Of a stretch of DNA of 64,000 nt, positions 25,708 through 34,359 are shown in pieces. The notes under the pieces are model-generated. The model had not been told where the DNA came from. It made no database searches and saw only the letters and a list, made by a program, of their open reading frames with translations. The position numbers and the translations under genes are program-made. The stretch spans positions 1-64,000 of the forward strand of contig NZ_AKJK01000108.1 in assembly GCF_000282375.1 (NCBI RefSeq), written 5' to 3'. Numbering within the stretch: the stretch's first letter is position 1; each line of letters begins with the position of its first letter. Origin of the DNA: Pseudomonas sp. GM50. GTDB lineage: Bacteria > Pseudomonadota > Gammaproteobacteria > Pseudomonadales > Pseudomonadaceae.

Positions 25708-25880
25708 GGCGTTCGGGCTTAGGTCATCAAGATGGCCCCGCCAGTCATTGCTTGCCAAGGCAATGACATTACGCGTCCCCTAATTCCCCTGGCCTCAACG
25801 GTACGGTCGGATTAGCGAGCGGGTGCAACGCCAGTAGGAAGCGGCACAATAGGCTGCGACAACCTCGCGAGCCCGGCCTC

Positions 25881-26468
25881 CTACTCCCGACCCCCACAAG
25901 GATTAACCAACTGCAATACCTGCGCCCTTGTCGCATAGGGAATGGCAGTGTTAGCAATATAACCCCCGCCATAATTGTACCGCCCGGTGTTCTCCACGAA
26001 GTTACCTTGGGGGCCGACGAAGGTTTTTTTGCCCTGCGTCATTGCATCCAGCATGAGTTTCTTCTTCAGTAAGTCCGGTTTTGCGTCGGGGGTAATCGGC
26101 CATATTTGCAGGGCGTAGTCTTTGGTAAACATGTAGAAGTTCGGCGCTGTGTCGACGGATGCCTGTGCGTGGGCGCACATGACTTCGCTTGCCTGGGGCT
26201 GGAAGACCGGCCTGTAGTGCTTATTGCTGTAACTGGCAAGAATCAGCTTTGTGCGGGTCTGCACGGCCAGTGCATCCTGCAACTGACAGGGTGTTATGTC
26301 ACCGTAGGGGTTGGCGCACCACAACACCTGGGTCATCGTGACAACATCGTCTGGTTTCACCGCTAGGTCTTTCTGAATGGCCGCACGATCCTCGGGCTTT
26401 TCGTAGGGAATGCCGGCGCACCCGGCGAGTAACGCAGGGGGGAGCAAGACGGCTAAGAGCAGGCGCAT
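25881..26468 (-). CDS. Putative lipoprotein of unknown function
   Basis: 195 aa with a lipoprotein signal peptide (LLLAVLLPPALLAGC; lipobox LAGC, acylated Cys at about 16). The mature part has four further cysteines (WCANPYGDITPC, MCAHAQ, NPCGG) that could form disulfides in the periplasm, and a C-terminal half rich in aromatic residues (RYNYGGGY). No family recognised. It stands alone, with accessory DNA on both sides. Confidence 0.7.
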   Translation of the reverse strand: MRLLLAVLLPPALLAGCAGIPYEKPEDRAAIQKDLAVKPDDVVTMTQVLWCANPYGDITPCQLQDALAVQTRTKLILASYSNKHYRPVFQPQASEVMCAHAQASVDTAPNFYMFTKDYALQIWPITPDAKPDLLKKKLMLDAMTQGKKTFVGPQGNFVENTGRYNYGGGYIANTAIPYATRAQVLQLVNPCGGRE

Positions 26469-26642
26469 TTGGGACTTCCTTGTGAGAAAAATATTTGGAG
26501 CGCGGCAGGATAGCCACGCGTGATTAGCCGGGCAAGCGCAGCTGAACTATCCAGCGTTTACTTTCGATGTCAGATTTCTGGTTCATATTTTTCCCCCAGT
26601 GATTAAATCGCAGTATCAATTCAAGATTAAGATCCATCCGTA

Positions 26643-27059
26643 TCAGTAACGGACCTTGAAGGTAGGCGAATCCACCGGTCGTGAATCACGCCGGTCGTAG
26701 AGTTGGGTGATGCTCGCACGAACATCATCAGTCAAATCGGCGTTCTTGTTTCTGTGTTTCCCGGGATTCCGTGTTAAGTGCACACCATGTCTTGGCTTTG
26801 CGGGGCTTGGTAGGTGACTTGGCCGGACGGATACGTTGTAGTAACCCTTAGCGCCTTGCATATTTCCTCCCCACCACGAAGGGTTGTACCCCTCAAACGC
26901 TATCCAGGGAGGCGGAACAGCCGTTTCTCCACCTGGAAGATGTTCAAGAAATCGAGTCCTCTGGAAACTCGGTTCGATATGTTCCGAAATCCAGAAAGTC
27001 GTAGTAAATCTGCATTGCTTCAATGTGGGACATAGCCCAGAAAATCCATACACATTCAC
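26643..27059 (-). CDS. Hypothetical protein, weakly supported
   Basis: A 138-codon frame with unusual content: PPWIAFEGYNPSWWGGNMQG, then basic and Pro-rich residues. I recognise no domain, and no convincing ribosome site precedes any ATG. It may be a remnant or a short orphan of transferred DNA. Confidence 0.3.
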   Translation of the reverse strand: MNVYGFSGLCPTLKQCRFTTTFWISEHIEPSFQRTRFLEHLPGGETAVPPPWIAFEGYNPSWWGGNMQGAKGYYNVSVRPSHLPSPAKPRHGVHLTRNPGKHRNKNADLTDDVRASITQLYDRRDSRPVDSPTFKVRY

Positions 27060-27163
27060 TACCAGGCTCGTTCAGGTTTCGGGCGGCATCTCCGGTGGGG
27101 CCGAGGGAGATGCAGGAGGGGAGCAGTTCGCCGTCTTCGTCAGGGGAGAGTCAGATTCCGGCG

Positions 27164-27182
27164 AAGCGTTTTTACACACTCT
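27164..27182. repeat. Inverted copy of the 19-bp sequence at 17913-17931
   Basis: Exact reverse complement of 17913-17931 (GCGTTTTTACACACTCTGG). It may mark the other remaining end of a decayed element or a second insertion of the same family. Confidence 0.45.
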
Positions 27183-27217
27183 GGACCCATAGCTGCCGGT
27201 CGTGATCATCCGCTTTT

Positions 27218-27257
27218 TGGCCGATTTCTGTCTGTCGCGACTGACCGAAATCGACCC
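27218..27257. repeat. Decayed hairpin repeat, copy A
   Basis: Member of a dispersed family with the pattern TGGCCGATTxCTGxCT, TCGCGA, then xxGAAATCGACCC. Related copies lie at 28583-28622, 32485-32507 and 33131-33165, all within the accessory region. Confidence 0.6.
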
Positions 27258-27280
27258 GCAGGCAACTGACTTAACCTGGC

Positions 27281-27643
27281 TCATGGGAGAACTGACGTTG
27301 TTGTTTGAGCCGCTGGGTATGCACTGTCAAGATCGGTAGCAAGACTCCAATAGCCCAGTTTCAAAAGGTGCTTTTTTAAGCCGAAGATGTAGTTGCTTTC
27401 GGGAATGTGAATTTCTTTGTGGTCACCGTCCCAGTACATTATTTCGACAAACCCTTCAGGGATGAACGCACCTTCAACCGTCCGCTCAAACTCATCGAGA
27501 TCGGAACGAAATCTCATTCCGTAGTAGCCATCATCCCCCACATATCCGTGATGACTTATTGCGTAGCTGGCCAGTTCCTCAGCCTTAGGCCAATCATTGG
27601 AAAAAAGCCAAGACAGAATTTCTGCCTCAGTCATGGGTAACAC
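27281..27643 (-). CDS. Small acidic hypothetical protein
   Basis: 120 aa, acidic and rich in aromatic residues (YVGDDGYYGMRFRSDLDEFE, IMYWDGDHKEIHIPESNYIF). The size and acidity are like immunity proteins of contact toxins, but no family is recognised and no toxin lies beside it. The start may be ATG 27634 (MTEAEILSW). It overlaps the 3' end of the VOC gene by about 17 bp, so the two are co-transcribed. Confidence 0.55.
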   Translation of the reverse strand: MLPMTEAEILSWLFSNDWPKAEELASYAISHHGYVGDDGYYGMRFRSDLDEFERTVEGAFIPEGFVEIMYWDGDHKEIHIPESNYIFGLKKHLLKLGYWSLATDLDSAYPAAQTTTSVLP

Positions 27644-28040
27644 CTGATTTTTGCATCACTGGTGTGCAGAGTTCCACCAGCGTCCCGTCAGGGCATCGAA
27701 CGTAGGAAATGGTTTGCCCCCAGGGCTTGGTGCTTGGGGCGGACATTTCAGTAGCGCCCGCTTGCAGCGCTCTGGCATGAGCCGCTGGAACGTCCTCAGT
27801 CACTAGTCCTACTTCGATGCCTAGCGGTTTGGGGGACGAGTGTGCCGAAACATGGCCGGTACTGAAGTTCATCGCGGCCAGTTCATCGGCGGCGAATGCC
27901 AGTGCAGTTTCTCCTGTTTCGAGTTCGCCATAGGTGGCGGATTCATGGAGGAATCGAATGCTGAGCCCGAAGGCTGATGAAAAGAACTGAAGTGAGGTAG
28001 CAACGTCTGAGACGTAGATGATCATGTAGCCAAATTTCAT
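27627..28040 (-). CDS. VOC family protein (glyoxalase-like)
   Basis: 137-aa single VOC module: MIIYVSDVATSLQFFSSAFG at the N-terminus, GIEVGLVTEDVPAAHARALQ in the middle, and VRCPDGTLVELCTP with the metal-ligand Glu at the end. ATG 28040 is preceded by GGAG; an in-frame start at 28127 would run into the GFA gene. It lies between the GFA protein and the small acidic protein, all leftward, as one likely operon. The substrate is unknown. Confidence 0.85.
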   Translation of the reverse strand: MKFGYMIIYVSDVATSLQFFSSAFGLSIRFLHESATYGELETGETALAFAADELAAMNFSTGHVSAHSSPKPLGIEVGLVTEDVPAAHARALQAGATEMSAPSTKPWGQTISYVRCPDGTLVELCTPVMQKSGVTHD

Positions 28041-28108
28041 GAGCGAACACTCCTTGTCGTGCCAATCCAGCATATTGAAGTCGGATGCCTGCTTTCGGCT
28101 CTCAGCGC

Positions 28109-28510
28109 TCACTGGAATTGCGGCCAATGATCCTGAATTTCATACCATGGAGCCTTGGACGCCACCTCGATATGTTTCTGCTTATCCGAGGTGAATGTAG
28201 TGTCCAGGGTGCCCAGCGCTATCGAGATCCAATTGGAGTATTCACCTTGGCTTTTTGACCAGAACAGCGAAGAGCCGCACTGGGCGCAGAACTGGCGCAA
28301 TACTGATTCAGAGGATCTGTACAACTTGATGCCATCGGCGCCTTGGATGAGGTGCAGATCGCCACGCAATACACTGCCATAGCTGGCGAATGCGGCTCCA
28401 TGGCTTTTGCGGCATTTGCTGCAATGGCAGTGAGAAAGCGCTTTTGGTCGTGACCGGATTTCGTATTTGACGGCGCCGCAAAGGCAGCTGCCCTGGAAGA
28501 CGTCAGTCAT
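28109..28510 (-). CDS. GFA-domain (glutathione-dependent formaldehyde-activating enzyme-like) protein
   Basis: 133 aa with the zinc-binding cysteines of the GFA fold: GSCLCGAVKYEI, HCHCSKCRKSHG (the CxxC/CxC set) and FCAQCGSSLFW. The family includes the formaldehyde-glutathione adduct enzyme Gfa and many of unknown role. Start MTDVFQG at 28510. First gene of the leftward GFA-VOC-acidic protein run. Confidence 0.88.
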   Translation of the reverse strand: MTDVFQGSCLCGAVKYEIRSRPKALSHCHCSKCRKSHGAAFASYGSVLRGDLHLIQGADGIKLYRSSESVLRQFCAQCGSSLFWSKSQGEYSNWISIALGTLDTTFTSDKQKHIEVASKAPWYEIQDHWPQFQ

Positions 28511-28582
28511 TTTGGAGCACACCTGAGAACGAAGAGACGGCCATTTAAACCGCGAACAGCTTCGGTGTCGACCGGCAGCATC

Positions 28583-28622
28583 TGGCCGATTGCTGCCTAT
28601 CGCGACCGGCTGAAAACGACCC
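28583..28622. repeat. Decayed hairpin repeat, copy B
   Basis: TGGCCGATTGCTGCCTATCG followed by CGACCGGCTGAAAACGACCC. It abuts the 3' limit of the IS5 relic. Confidence 0.6.
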
Positions 28623-28731
28623 AGAGCACGACATCGAGCATCAGGCGGAGCCGCGCCCAGCCATGGATTTCAATGAAGAGATCGGCGACCATAGTCCAGT
28701 CCTCATCCGAGAGTTCGTAACGCTTAGCCAT
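28623..28731 (-). pseudogene. N-terminal remnant of an IS5-family transposase
   Basis: From the ATG at 28731 leftward the frame reads MAKRYELSDEDWTMVADLF, then LRLMLDVVLWV about 10 codons later, the start of an IS5-family (IS427-like) transposase. The usual proline/arginine linker between the two motifs is altered, and the reading breaks off at the hairpin repeat 28583-28622. The catalytic domain is gone. Confidence 0.75.
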
Positions 28732-28982
28732 CACAGAATTCCTTTCCGTAGATAGCCGAGAACCCGACAGAATTTAAGCTTCCTAAGGAAGCCATGGCGT
28801 TTCTCGGGATTTCGTACAGAACCTAGGCATCCCAAAAGCCTGCCCGGCAGAACAGTCAAAACGAAGTTTTCCCTGCAGGATGATGCCTTTTTGATATCAT
28901 AGATTGGGCCGCTCAGACGTAGGTATCTTGGCGCAAGCAATGGGCCCGTGAGGCTTTGAGATTTCGGATTCGGAGAGAAGGG

Positions 28983-30569
28983 ATGCTTGATATCAACAAA
29001 ATGGCAAATGCGGAAATTTTATTGTCGCATGCCAAGTTTTATCAAAGGCCACGTAGTTTCAAAAACATTCTGGAAAATGGTCAACGTGTCGAGTTACTGA
29101 ACGTACTTTCTTGGCTTTCCTTCGTTCATGGTCAAGAAAATATTTTTCGGCAATGGGCGCTTGCAGCACTCTGCAAGTCTGAGGCTCAACGCAAGCAATA
29201 TGCAAATCTCTGTATTTTTTCACGACTTCAGTGCTGGCGGCTTTGGAGTGTTATTTTTAGCGAATGGGATGGAAGTGCCAGCATTCACGGGCATCGCCCT
29301 GCACGCGAGATACTTCATGAAGCATTTACGCTGCTTAACGATCGAGGAGATGACACTAAGGACGACACTCTACATGCCTTGATTAAGGCATACGCGAGCA
29401 ACAGTCGGGACAATAGAGTATCAAAGTTAAGACGCGCTCAGTACATATTCCTTGGCTCAGAATCTCTTGCGCCTTACATCAAGTTTTTTGAAAAAAATCT
29501 CGGCGTACCCTTGAAGATGTATGTCAACGTTATCTATTATCTCATAGATTACTGGCATAACTTGGGTTCTAGCAGGCAATCGCCGCCAAGCATTAACGAA
29601 TGGGCTATTTCCGCTGAGTGGCTCAGCAATCGTACCAATACCTCCGTTGATCAGATAAAGTCTATCCTGAAGGAAATTTCCTTCTCTGCTGATCAGGGGC
29701 GAGCCTTTGCAGAGTCCACTATTCATCAACCGAACGAGTTCTTGCTGTACCGAGAAACCCCTCTGTTTGAAATTAGTGATGGACGCTATGTACCTGTGGA
29801 AGGAAAGCTTTTAGAGGAACTACTTTTCGAAAACCTCCTCTATCGAATTCACAAAGCAAATGGCGAGGAACGTGAGTTTCTATCGCTCTTCGGCCTTGAG
29901 TTCGAGAAATACGCTCAGGAATATGCATTTATCTTCATGAAAAACCTGCCACAGTATGAGGTCATTGAAGAGTTTGTGTTTGGAGACAAGAAAAATAAGA
30001 TTTTATCCCCCGATGTTATTATCTCAGTTCCAGGCAAGTCAGCCTTGGCTGTTTTTGAGATGAAATCAGCAAGACCACTCTATAATAGCCTTTCCACAGA
30101 AAACAACCAAGAGGCCGTAGACAAAAGCGTTGACAAGCTGTACGTAACACCTTTAAAGCAAGCATTCAAGGCCGTGCAAAATATTTTGAAGCACGAAGCT
30201 CACCCGTCGTTTAGCGTCGACTCACGCTATACCATTGTGAGTGTTACCATGAATAATTACCCGATGAACTTTATGGAGTTCAACGTCGAGGATGGTCATG
30301 GCAATAATCTTGCCCCTGGACTGCACTCTTTTGACATTGAGACTTTCGAAGTCTTAATGCACGCTTCACGTTATTCAGGGCAACACAACATTCTTGATAT
30401 GCTTTTAGAATGCTATAGAAGGCGCTACGAAATGTCCGCCAAAACAGTTATCAAGCGTCTAATTGATCAAATGTACAAGCAAGGACTTCGAACTGACAAC
30501 GTCTACAATAAAATCCAGAATGAAGCCCTTGAAAGACACCGTTCATACTTCCAAGGCTTCGCAATGTGA
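28983..30569 (+). CDS. Orphan 528-aa protein with a PD-(D/E)XK nuclease-like motif
   Basis: No family recognised across its length. The C-terminal half contains EFEKYAQEY (candidate helix-A Glu), SPDVIISVPG and, 15 residues after the Asp, VFEMKSA, giving D344-x14-E359-x-K361, then NNQEAVDKSVDKL with a Gln at the place of motif IV. That is the PD-(D/E)XK restriction-endonuclease-like core. The N-terminal 300 residues are helical. ATG 28983 follows GGAGAGAAGGG closely; an in-frame ATG at 28956 has no such site. The gene is more AT-rich than core genes and sits alone between an IS5 relic and a recombinase gene: a plausible defence nuclease (inference). Confidence 0.7.
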   Translation: MLDINKMANAEILLSHAKFYQRPRSFKNILENGQRVELLNVLSWLSFVHGQENIFRQWALAALCKSEAQRKQYANLCIFSRLQCWRLWSVIFSEWDGSASIHGHRPAREILHEAFTLLNDRGDDTKDDTLHALIKAYASNSRDNRVSKLRRAQYIFLGSESLAPYIKFFEKNLGVPLKMYVNVIYYLIDYWHNLGSSRQSPPSINEWAISAEWLSNRTNTSVDQIKSILKEISFSADQGRAFAESTIHQPNEFLLYRETPLFEISDGRYVPVEGKLLEELLFENLLYRIHKANGEEREFLSLFGLEFEKYAQEYAFIFMKNLPQYEVIEEFVFGDKKNKILSPDVIISVPGKSALAVFEMKSARPLYNSLSTENNQEAVDKSVDKLYVTPLKQAFKAVQNILKHEAHPSFSVDSRYTIVSVTMNNYPMNFMEFNVEDGHGNNLAPGLHSFDIETFEVLMHASRYSGQHNILDMLLECYRRRYEMSAKTVIKRLIDQMYKQGLRTDNVYNKIQNEALERHRSYFQGFAM

Positions 30570-30771
30570 GGGAGAGGGACCCACGGTTGCCTGGGATTGT
30601 ATAGGCGGCGGGCCCCGCAAAAACTATAGACGAAACCCCGGGCTGGACGCATGCGCCATCAGATCTATGAGCAATTCTATGTTTGTGTAAGCGTCCGCTT
30701 TTGGCCGGATAGTGACCACCAGCCATTGTGACTGATCCACCCTTGTCCTCCCCTCACCTGGAGGACGAGTC

Positions 30772-31392
30772 ATGAACTCTATTGCTAGATACCGACATCA
30801 GCCTTGGAACAAGGGAAAGCTTGTCGGGCAGAAAGCTCCGCTTCGAGTCAGAGATATCTGGGCAATCCGCGTAAGACTTCAGCTTGCTGAGAAGACGCGT
30901 GATTTGGCGCTCTTCAACTTGGCCATCGATAGCAAGCTGCGTGCCTGTGACTTAACCAAGCTGCGAGTCCGCGACATCGCCCATGGGGAGCATGTGTCGT
31001 CACGGGCCATCGTGATGCAGCAGAAAACTCAGCATCCAGTGCAATTTGAAATCACTGAGCAAACCCGAACGGTTCTGGAGGCTTGGATGAATCAGGCGCG
31101 TCTTCACAGCGACGACTTCTTGTTCCCGAGCCGGTTGCACGCCTCAGACCATCTTTCCACTAGGCAATACGCTCGAATAGTCAAAGCGTGGGTGACAACC
31201 ATTGGCCTTGACCCAACCATGTACGGTACCCACACGCTACGGAGAACCAAGGCCTCGTTGATCTATCGCAGGACGAAGAACCTGAGAGCCGTACAACTCC
31301 TGCTTGGTCATACGAAGCTTGAAAGCACTGTTAGATACCTGGGCATCGAGGTCGATGATGCCTTGGAAATGGCGGAGCAGACGGAAGTCTGA
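30772..31392 (+). CDS. Tyrosine recombinase (phage integrase-like), catalytic domain only
   Basis: 206 aa containing the full catalytic set: Arg57 (SKLRACDL), Lys85 (QQKTQ), His154/Arg157 (HTLRRTK), His180 (LLLGHTK) and nucleophile Tyr189 (TVRYLGI). The usual N-terminal core-binding domain is very short. GGAGG lies ahead of ATG 30772. No phage genes, excisionase or att duplication are visible, so it is a stand-alone recombinase or a leftover of a larger element that brought in the accessory DNA. Confidence 0.85.
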   Translation: MNSIARYRHQPWNKGKLVGQKAPLRVRDIWAIRVRLQLAEKTRDLALFNLAIDSKLRACDLTKLRVRDIAHGEHVSSRAIVMQQKTQHPVQFEITEQTRTVLEAWMNQARLHSDDFLFPSRLHASDHLSTRQYARIVKAWVTTIGLDPTMYGTHTLRRTKASLIYRRTKNLRAVQLLLGHTKLESTVRYLGIEVDDALEMAEQTEV

Positions 31393-31508
31393 CCATTCAC
31401 TGCGACGGTCGATTCTAGACCGTCGCTATCCGTCCCATAGCCGCCAATCAATTGTGTCTACAAAATCGGGGGGCATTCAAATCAGAGGGCAGTCTTGCGC
31501 TGAGTAAT

Positions 31509-31727
31509 TTATGACTGGCGTATCCTCAAAATGGAATCTGTGATGGCTTGAACGTTAGTGTCCAGCGTTTCCATGGCCGACATCGCATTAGCGGCGACAC
31601 TTCCTACCCCATTTTCTGAGAGCCACTTGGTTATTTCTTCTATAGCTGCACTTAAGGCGTGCTGGTTGTGGAGGAGCAATGTCAGAGCGTCCGCCGTGGC
31701 GATCTTGCAGTCTGAGTTATCTGGCAT
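31509..31727 (-). CDS. Small helical hypothetical protein
   Basis: 72 aa, a single amphipathic, Ala/Leu-rich helix pattern (ALTLLLHNQHALSAAIEEIT, then ANAMSAMETLDTNVQAITDS). Could form a coiled coil. ATG 31727 opens it; its role is unknown. Convergent with the recombinase gene. Confidence 0.5.
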   Translation of the reverse strand: MPDNSDCKIATADALTLLLHNQHALSAAIEEITKWLSENGVGSVAANAMSAMETLDTNVQAITDSILRIRQS

Positions 31728-31805
31728 GGCGGTCGCCCTTGAGGAATGATGCCGGAAGCCTAGCTTATCTCGTCTTTGGCTAAGACTGGCCGACAGGTGC
31801 CCGCC

Positions 31806-32291
31806 ATGATAGGCGGCAGATGGACAGATGCTGACGCTCGCCAGTATCAGCTGCTGGCCTTTGTCACTTCAGGTCAGACCCAACGACGCTTTACTACAGA
31901 GTCCGGCCATCCTGATAGAATCGATCAGGTTATAGATAACGCCCTTCTGAGAAATGGTATGAATACGGAATTGATGGAAGATGAGATGCGCCGGGCGCTA
32001 TTCGGTGATTCTGAGCCCTCTGCGCCGGTAATTAACTCAGACGTGCAGGCCACAGTCCCGGATGTTGTGATCGTGCAACCGGTGAAGGCAGCGAAGAAAA
32101 AGGCAGTCTCAAAAGGCTTCACTCCTAGGTTGAGAGTTACGCTCCGTGTGGGAAACGAATTTGAAGGAGAGATGCACGAGATGGTGCATGAGGCCGATAC
32201 GCTGAGCTCCCTAGTTGCAGAACAAGAAGCTACGAAGATGGCCAGAAAAAAATTCAGGTTTGTGGAAGTAGTCTCGGTCAAATCGATGTAA
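31806..32291 (+). CDS. Hypothetical protein
   Basis: 161 aa from ATG 31806 (a TTG at 31776 is in frame and could be the start). No recognised domain. The middle is acidic and low-complexity (FGDSEPSAPVIN, ATVPDVVIVQPVKAAKKKA), linking an N-terminal helical part (DRIDQVIDNALLRNGMNTEL) to a C-terminal basic half (ATKMARKKFRFVEVVSVKSM). Lies between the small helical protein and the DUF1851 gene. Confidence 0.45.
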   Translation: MIGGRWTDADARQYQLLAFVTSGQTQRRFTTESGHPDRIDQVIDNALLRNGMNTELMEDEMRRALFGDSEPSAPVINSDVQATVPDVVIVQPVKAAKKKAVSKGFTPRLRVTLRVGNEFEGEMHEMVHEADTLSSLVAEQEATKMARKKFRFVEVVSVKSM

Positions 32292-32611
32292 GTGGATACT
32301 CTCACTTTTCGCCCGCTGGGCATTAAGCCGCATTCACTTACCGCGGGTCACCCAACAGATTCGTGTCGATTGAAGCCTCAAATATTAGGGGCGTTAGTCG
32401 TATCCCGGACTGGATTTAACACCATCACTCCATCCCACTCTCAATGTTTAACTGGTCGCCAACCCCAAGCCACATATCTGAGGGTGGCGACAGGCAAAAA
32501 TCGACCCAAAGCTGCCGGTTATGGAATTTCTCAGATGCTCAGAAGCAATCTGCAAATAGCCGCCTTCGGCCAACAGCAGTCCAACATCCAGCAAGGAATG
32601 CGCATGAATTG
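32292..32611. other. Intergenic region with a decayed hairpin repeat
   Basis: 320 bp. The only structure I can name is a worn copy of the hairpin repeat at 32485-32507 (GGCGACAGGCAAAAATCGACC). No supported gene. Confidence 0.4.
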
Positions 32612-33049
32612 CTACTCCGTAACTTTAAGGCGGATTTGTGCACCATCTGGTAAATCGTCGATTTCCTTGGCAAGGTAGCCTGAAATTGCCACCTGTTCGT
32701 GAAGTGAGATTGTCGCCAGATTGCTCTCTTCATACTGCCCACCCAACACGGCAGGGATTTTCAGGCAATACTTGTACCCTGGGCGAAGCAGGCCAAGTCT
32801 ATCCCTTGCCTGTTTGACCAATGTTTCCATGTACCAATCATGCAAAAAATCCTGGTTCTGAGAGAGGGCGTCAAGCTCCGCGCGATCATTTGCGACACGA
32901 TTGCAGTACAGATCTTCAGGACACAGGCGCCAATAGCTACCCGCTACATCTTTGATGATGAGGTTGCCAAAATCATTATCGCCAACTACTTCTGCAGGTT
33001 TGATCCCGGCCCAACCCCACGCTTTTTCAATTTCTTCAATCAATTCCAT
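32612..33049 (-). CDS. DUF1851 (T6SS immunity Tdi1-type C-terminal) domain protein
   Basis: 145 aa. KAWGWAGIKPAEVVGDNDFG, SYWRLCPEDLYCNRVAND, LGLLRPGYKYCLKIPAVLGG and the closing LAKEIDDLPDGAQIRLKV match the DUF1851 pattern found in Tdi1-like proteins that protect against type VI-secreted DNases. ATG 33049 starts the domain; codons upstream to 33112 are unlikely. No cognate toxin is visible within reach, so it may be an orphan immunity gene gained in the accessory region. Confidence 0.75.
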   Translation of the reverse strand: MELIEEIEKAWGWAGIKPAEVVGDNDFGNLIIKDVAGSYWRLCPEDLYCNRVANDRAELDALSQNQDFLHDWYMETLVKQARDRLGLLRPGYKYCLKIPAVLGGQYEESNLATISLHEQVAISGYLAKEIDDLPDGAQIRLKVTE

Positions 33050-33130
33050 AGATGCCTCACTATCCTTGCGTTTTCCAATGCCACTGTTATTACTCTTTTT
33101 GTTGCATATCATCCAGAGCGGGTGATGGTT

Positions 33131-33165
33131 GCTTTCTGCCTATCGCGATGGGCAGAAAACGACCC
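33131..33165. repeat. Decayed hairpin repeat, copy C
   Basis: TTTCTGCC and GGCAGAAA pair around TATCGCGAT; followed by ACGACCC like the other copies. Confidence 0.6.
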
Positions 33166-33314
33166 ATTGCAGTCAGTCGGAGAAGATGGTGCAAAGGGTA
33201 CGGTCGCATTTGGGGGCAGAGCAGACCTCTTAGAGATCTGCTGTCGAAGCCGGTGTGTGAGCCGACTACGAAGTGGATGGATCTCAATTAATCTTGGGCG
33301 CTTAATCATGACGA

Positions 33315-34010
33315 TTAGTAGAAGTCATAGTAAATAGCCCATGTGCCAGTGGTGTTATTTTTCCAGAACATCAGGCTTCCGCCGTCCACCACATTCAAGT
33401 TTATTTTTGGGTCTGACGATATCTGGAACACGAACTCAAAATCATCACCCGGGTCAACGCCAGACTGGCAGAATGAGGGGTATCCACCGATCTTGTGTTC
33501 GTATGTGTGAGTCATAAGATCGTAATAGCTCTGTATCTCACCTGTCCGCTCAAGCCTGAGTATTTCGGCTTCAATGTTCGCCGGTATTCCGCCTCTATCC
33601 CATAGAGGAAAGTCCTCTGCCACCAATTCAGCCTTCAAGGGAAAGGGCTTGATGTACGAGCCCGCTACCGACAGCTCCTTACGGATAAGCACATCGTCAG
33701 CCCCATACTCTCTGATAAGCCAGTTGTTACCCATCGGCTCGAACTGCTCTGGAAAGGGATCAGAAACGAACAGTGTAAGTGTACGAACCCCTTTAAGAAC
33801 CGGGCTGTTAAATGGCAGGCTTGGTAGGTGAAACTGTGCATACGGATGCAGCTCATCTCCGGCTTTGTTTCTTGGTATGACTTCATCTGGCCGGAAAAGA
33901 ATTACTTTTCCAAGCCAGTTTTCCTCAGTCTCTTTGGTAGGTCGAAATCCGCCAGCGACGAATTTTGTGGCCGGCCTGGCCAAGCGTTGTCTGATCTCTT
34001 GAATTTCCAT
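33315..34010 (-). CDS. YwqG-like DUF1963 protein
   Basis: 231 aa. It has the features of the YwqG/DUF1963 family: LGKVILFRPDEVIPRNKAG, FHLPSLPFNSPVLKGVRTLT, HKIGGYPSFCQSG (the conserved 'GGxPxxxQ' site) and the final VDGGSLMFWKNN strand with acidic residues. Several DUF1963 proteins act as immunity proteins beside contact toxins; the molecular function is otherwise unknown. Start MEIQEIRQ at 34010. Together with the DUF1851 gene it suggests an orphan immunity set. Confidence 0.75.
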   Translation of the reverse strand: MEIQEIRQRLARPATKFVAGGFRPTKETEENWLGKVILFRPDEVIPRNKAGDELHPYAQFHLPSLPFNSPVLKGVRTLTLFVSDPFPEQFEPMGNNWLIREYGADDVLIRKELSVAGSYIKPFPLKAELVAEDFPLWDRGGIPANIEAEILRLERTGEIQSYYDLMTHTYEHKIGGYPSFCQSGVDPGDDFEFVFQISSDPKINLNVVDGGSLMFWKNNTTGTWAIYYDFY

Positions 34011-34132
34011 ACTGACGCGAAGCTCCATTGCTCAAGAGTTGGGTAAGAGGGGGAAGTGAATGTTGCCTTCTTTTTTCGCGGAGTACACGCACGAGTCTTT
34101 CACTTTGACCAGGTGTGCCAATGACTGCTTTT

Positions 34133-34218
34133 GGCTGTGGATTCAACCGGTCGATGTAACACAACTAAATTCTGTGTAAGCAGAAGGAGTGTTGCGTCGA
34201 CCGGTTGAATCCACAGCC
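34133..34218. repeat. 86-bp palindromic element with 22-bp perfect terminal inverted repeats
   Basis: Positions 34133-34154 and 34197-34218 are exact reverse complements (22 bp, beginning GGCTGTGGATTC and ending CGGTCGA). The 42-bp interior continues an imperfect pairing at both edges (TGTAACAC against GTGTTGCG). No coding capacity. One arm also occurs alone at 19612-19632. Looks like a MITE or a pair of IS ends brought together. Confidence 0.85.
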
Positions 34219-34359
34219 GAGAGCTGCCCTTCCTTACAGGCAGAATTCAACCCATAGCCGCCACTCAAGGATTTCACCGCCGACTACTCTAAAGCCAAGT
34301 CAGATTTCAACTGTGCACGGTCAGACATCGAGCGTTACTTCAGCCTCTGGGAAACCGAT

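Noticed and set aside
30772..31392. Prophage boundary marked by the integrase
   Set aside because: No phage structural, replication or lysis genes and no att repeat could be found around it.
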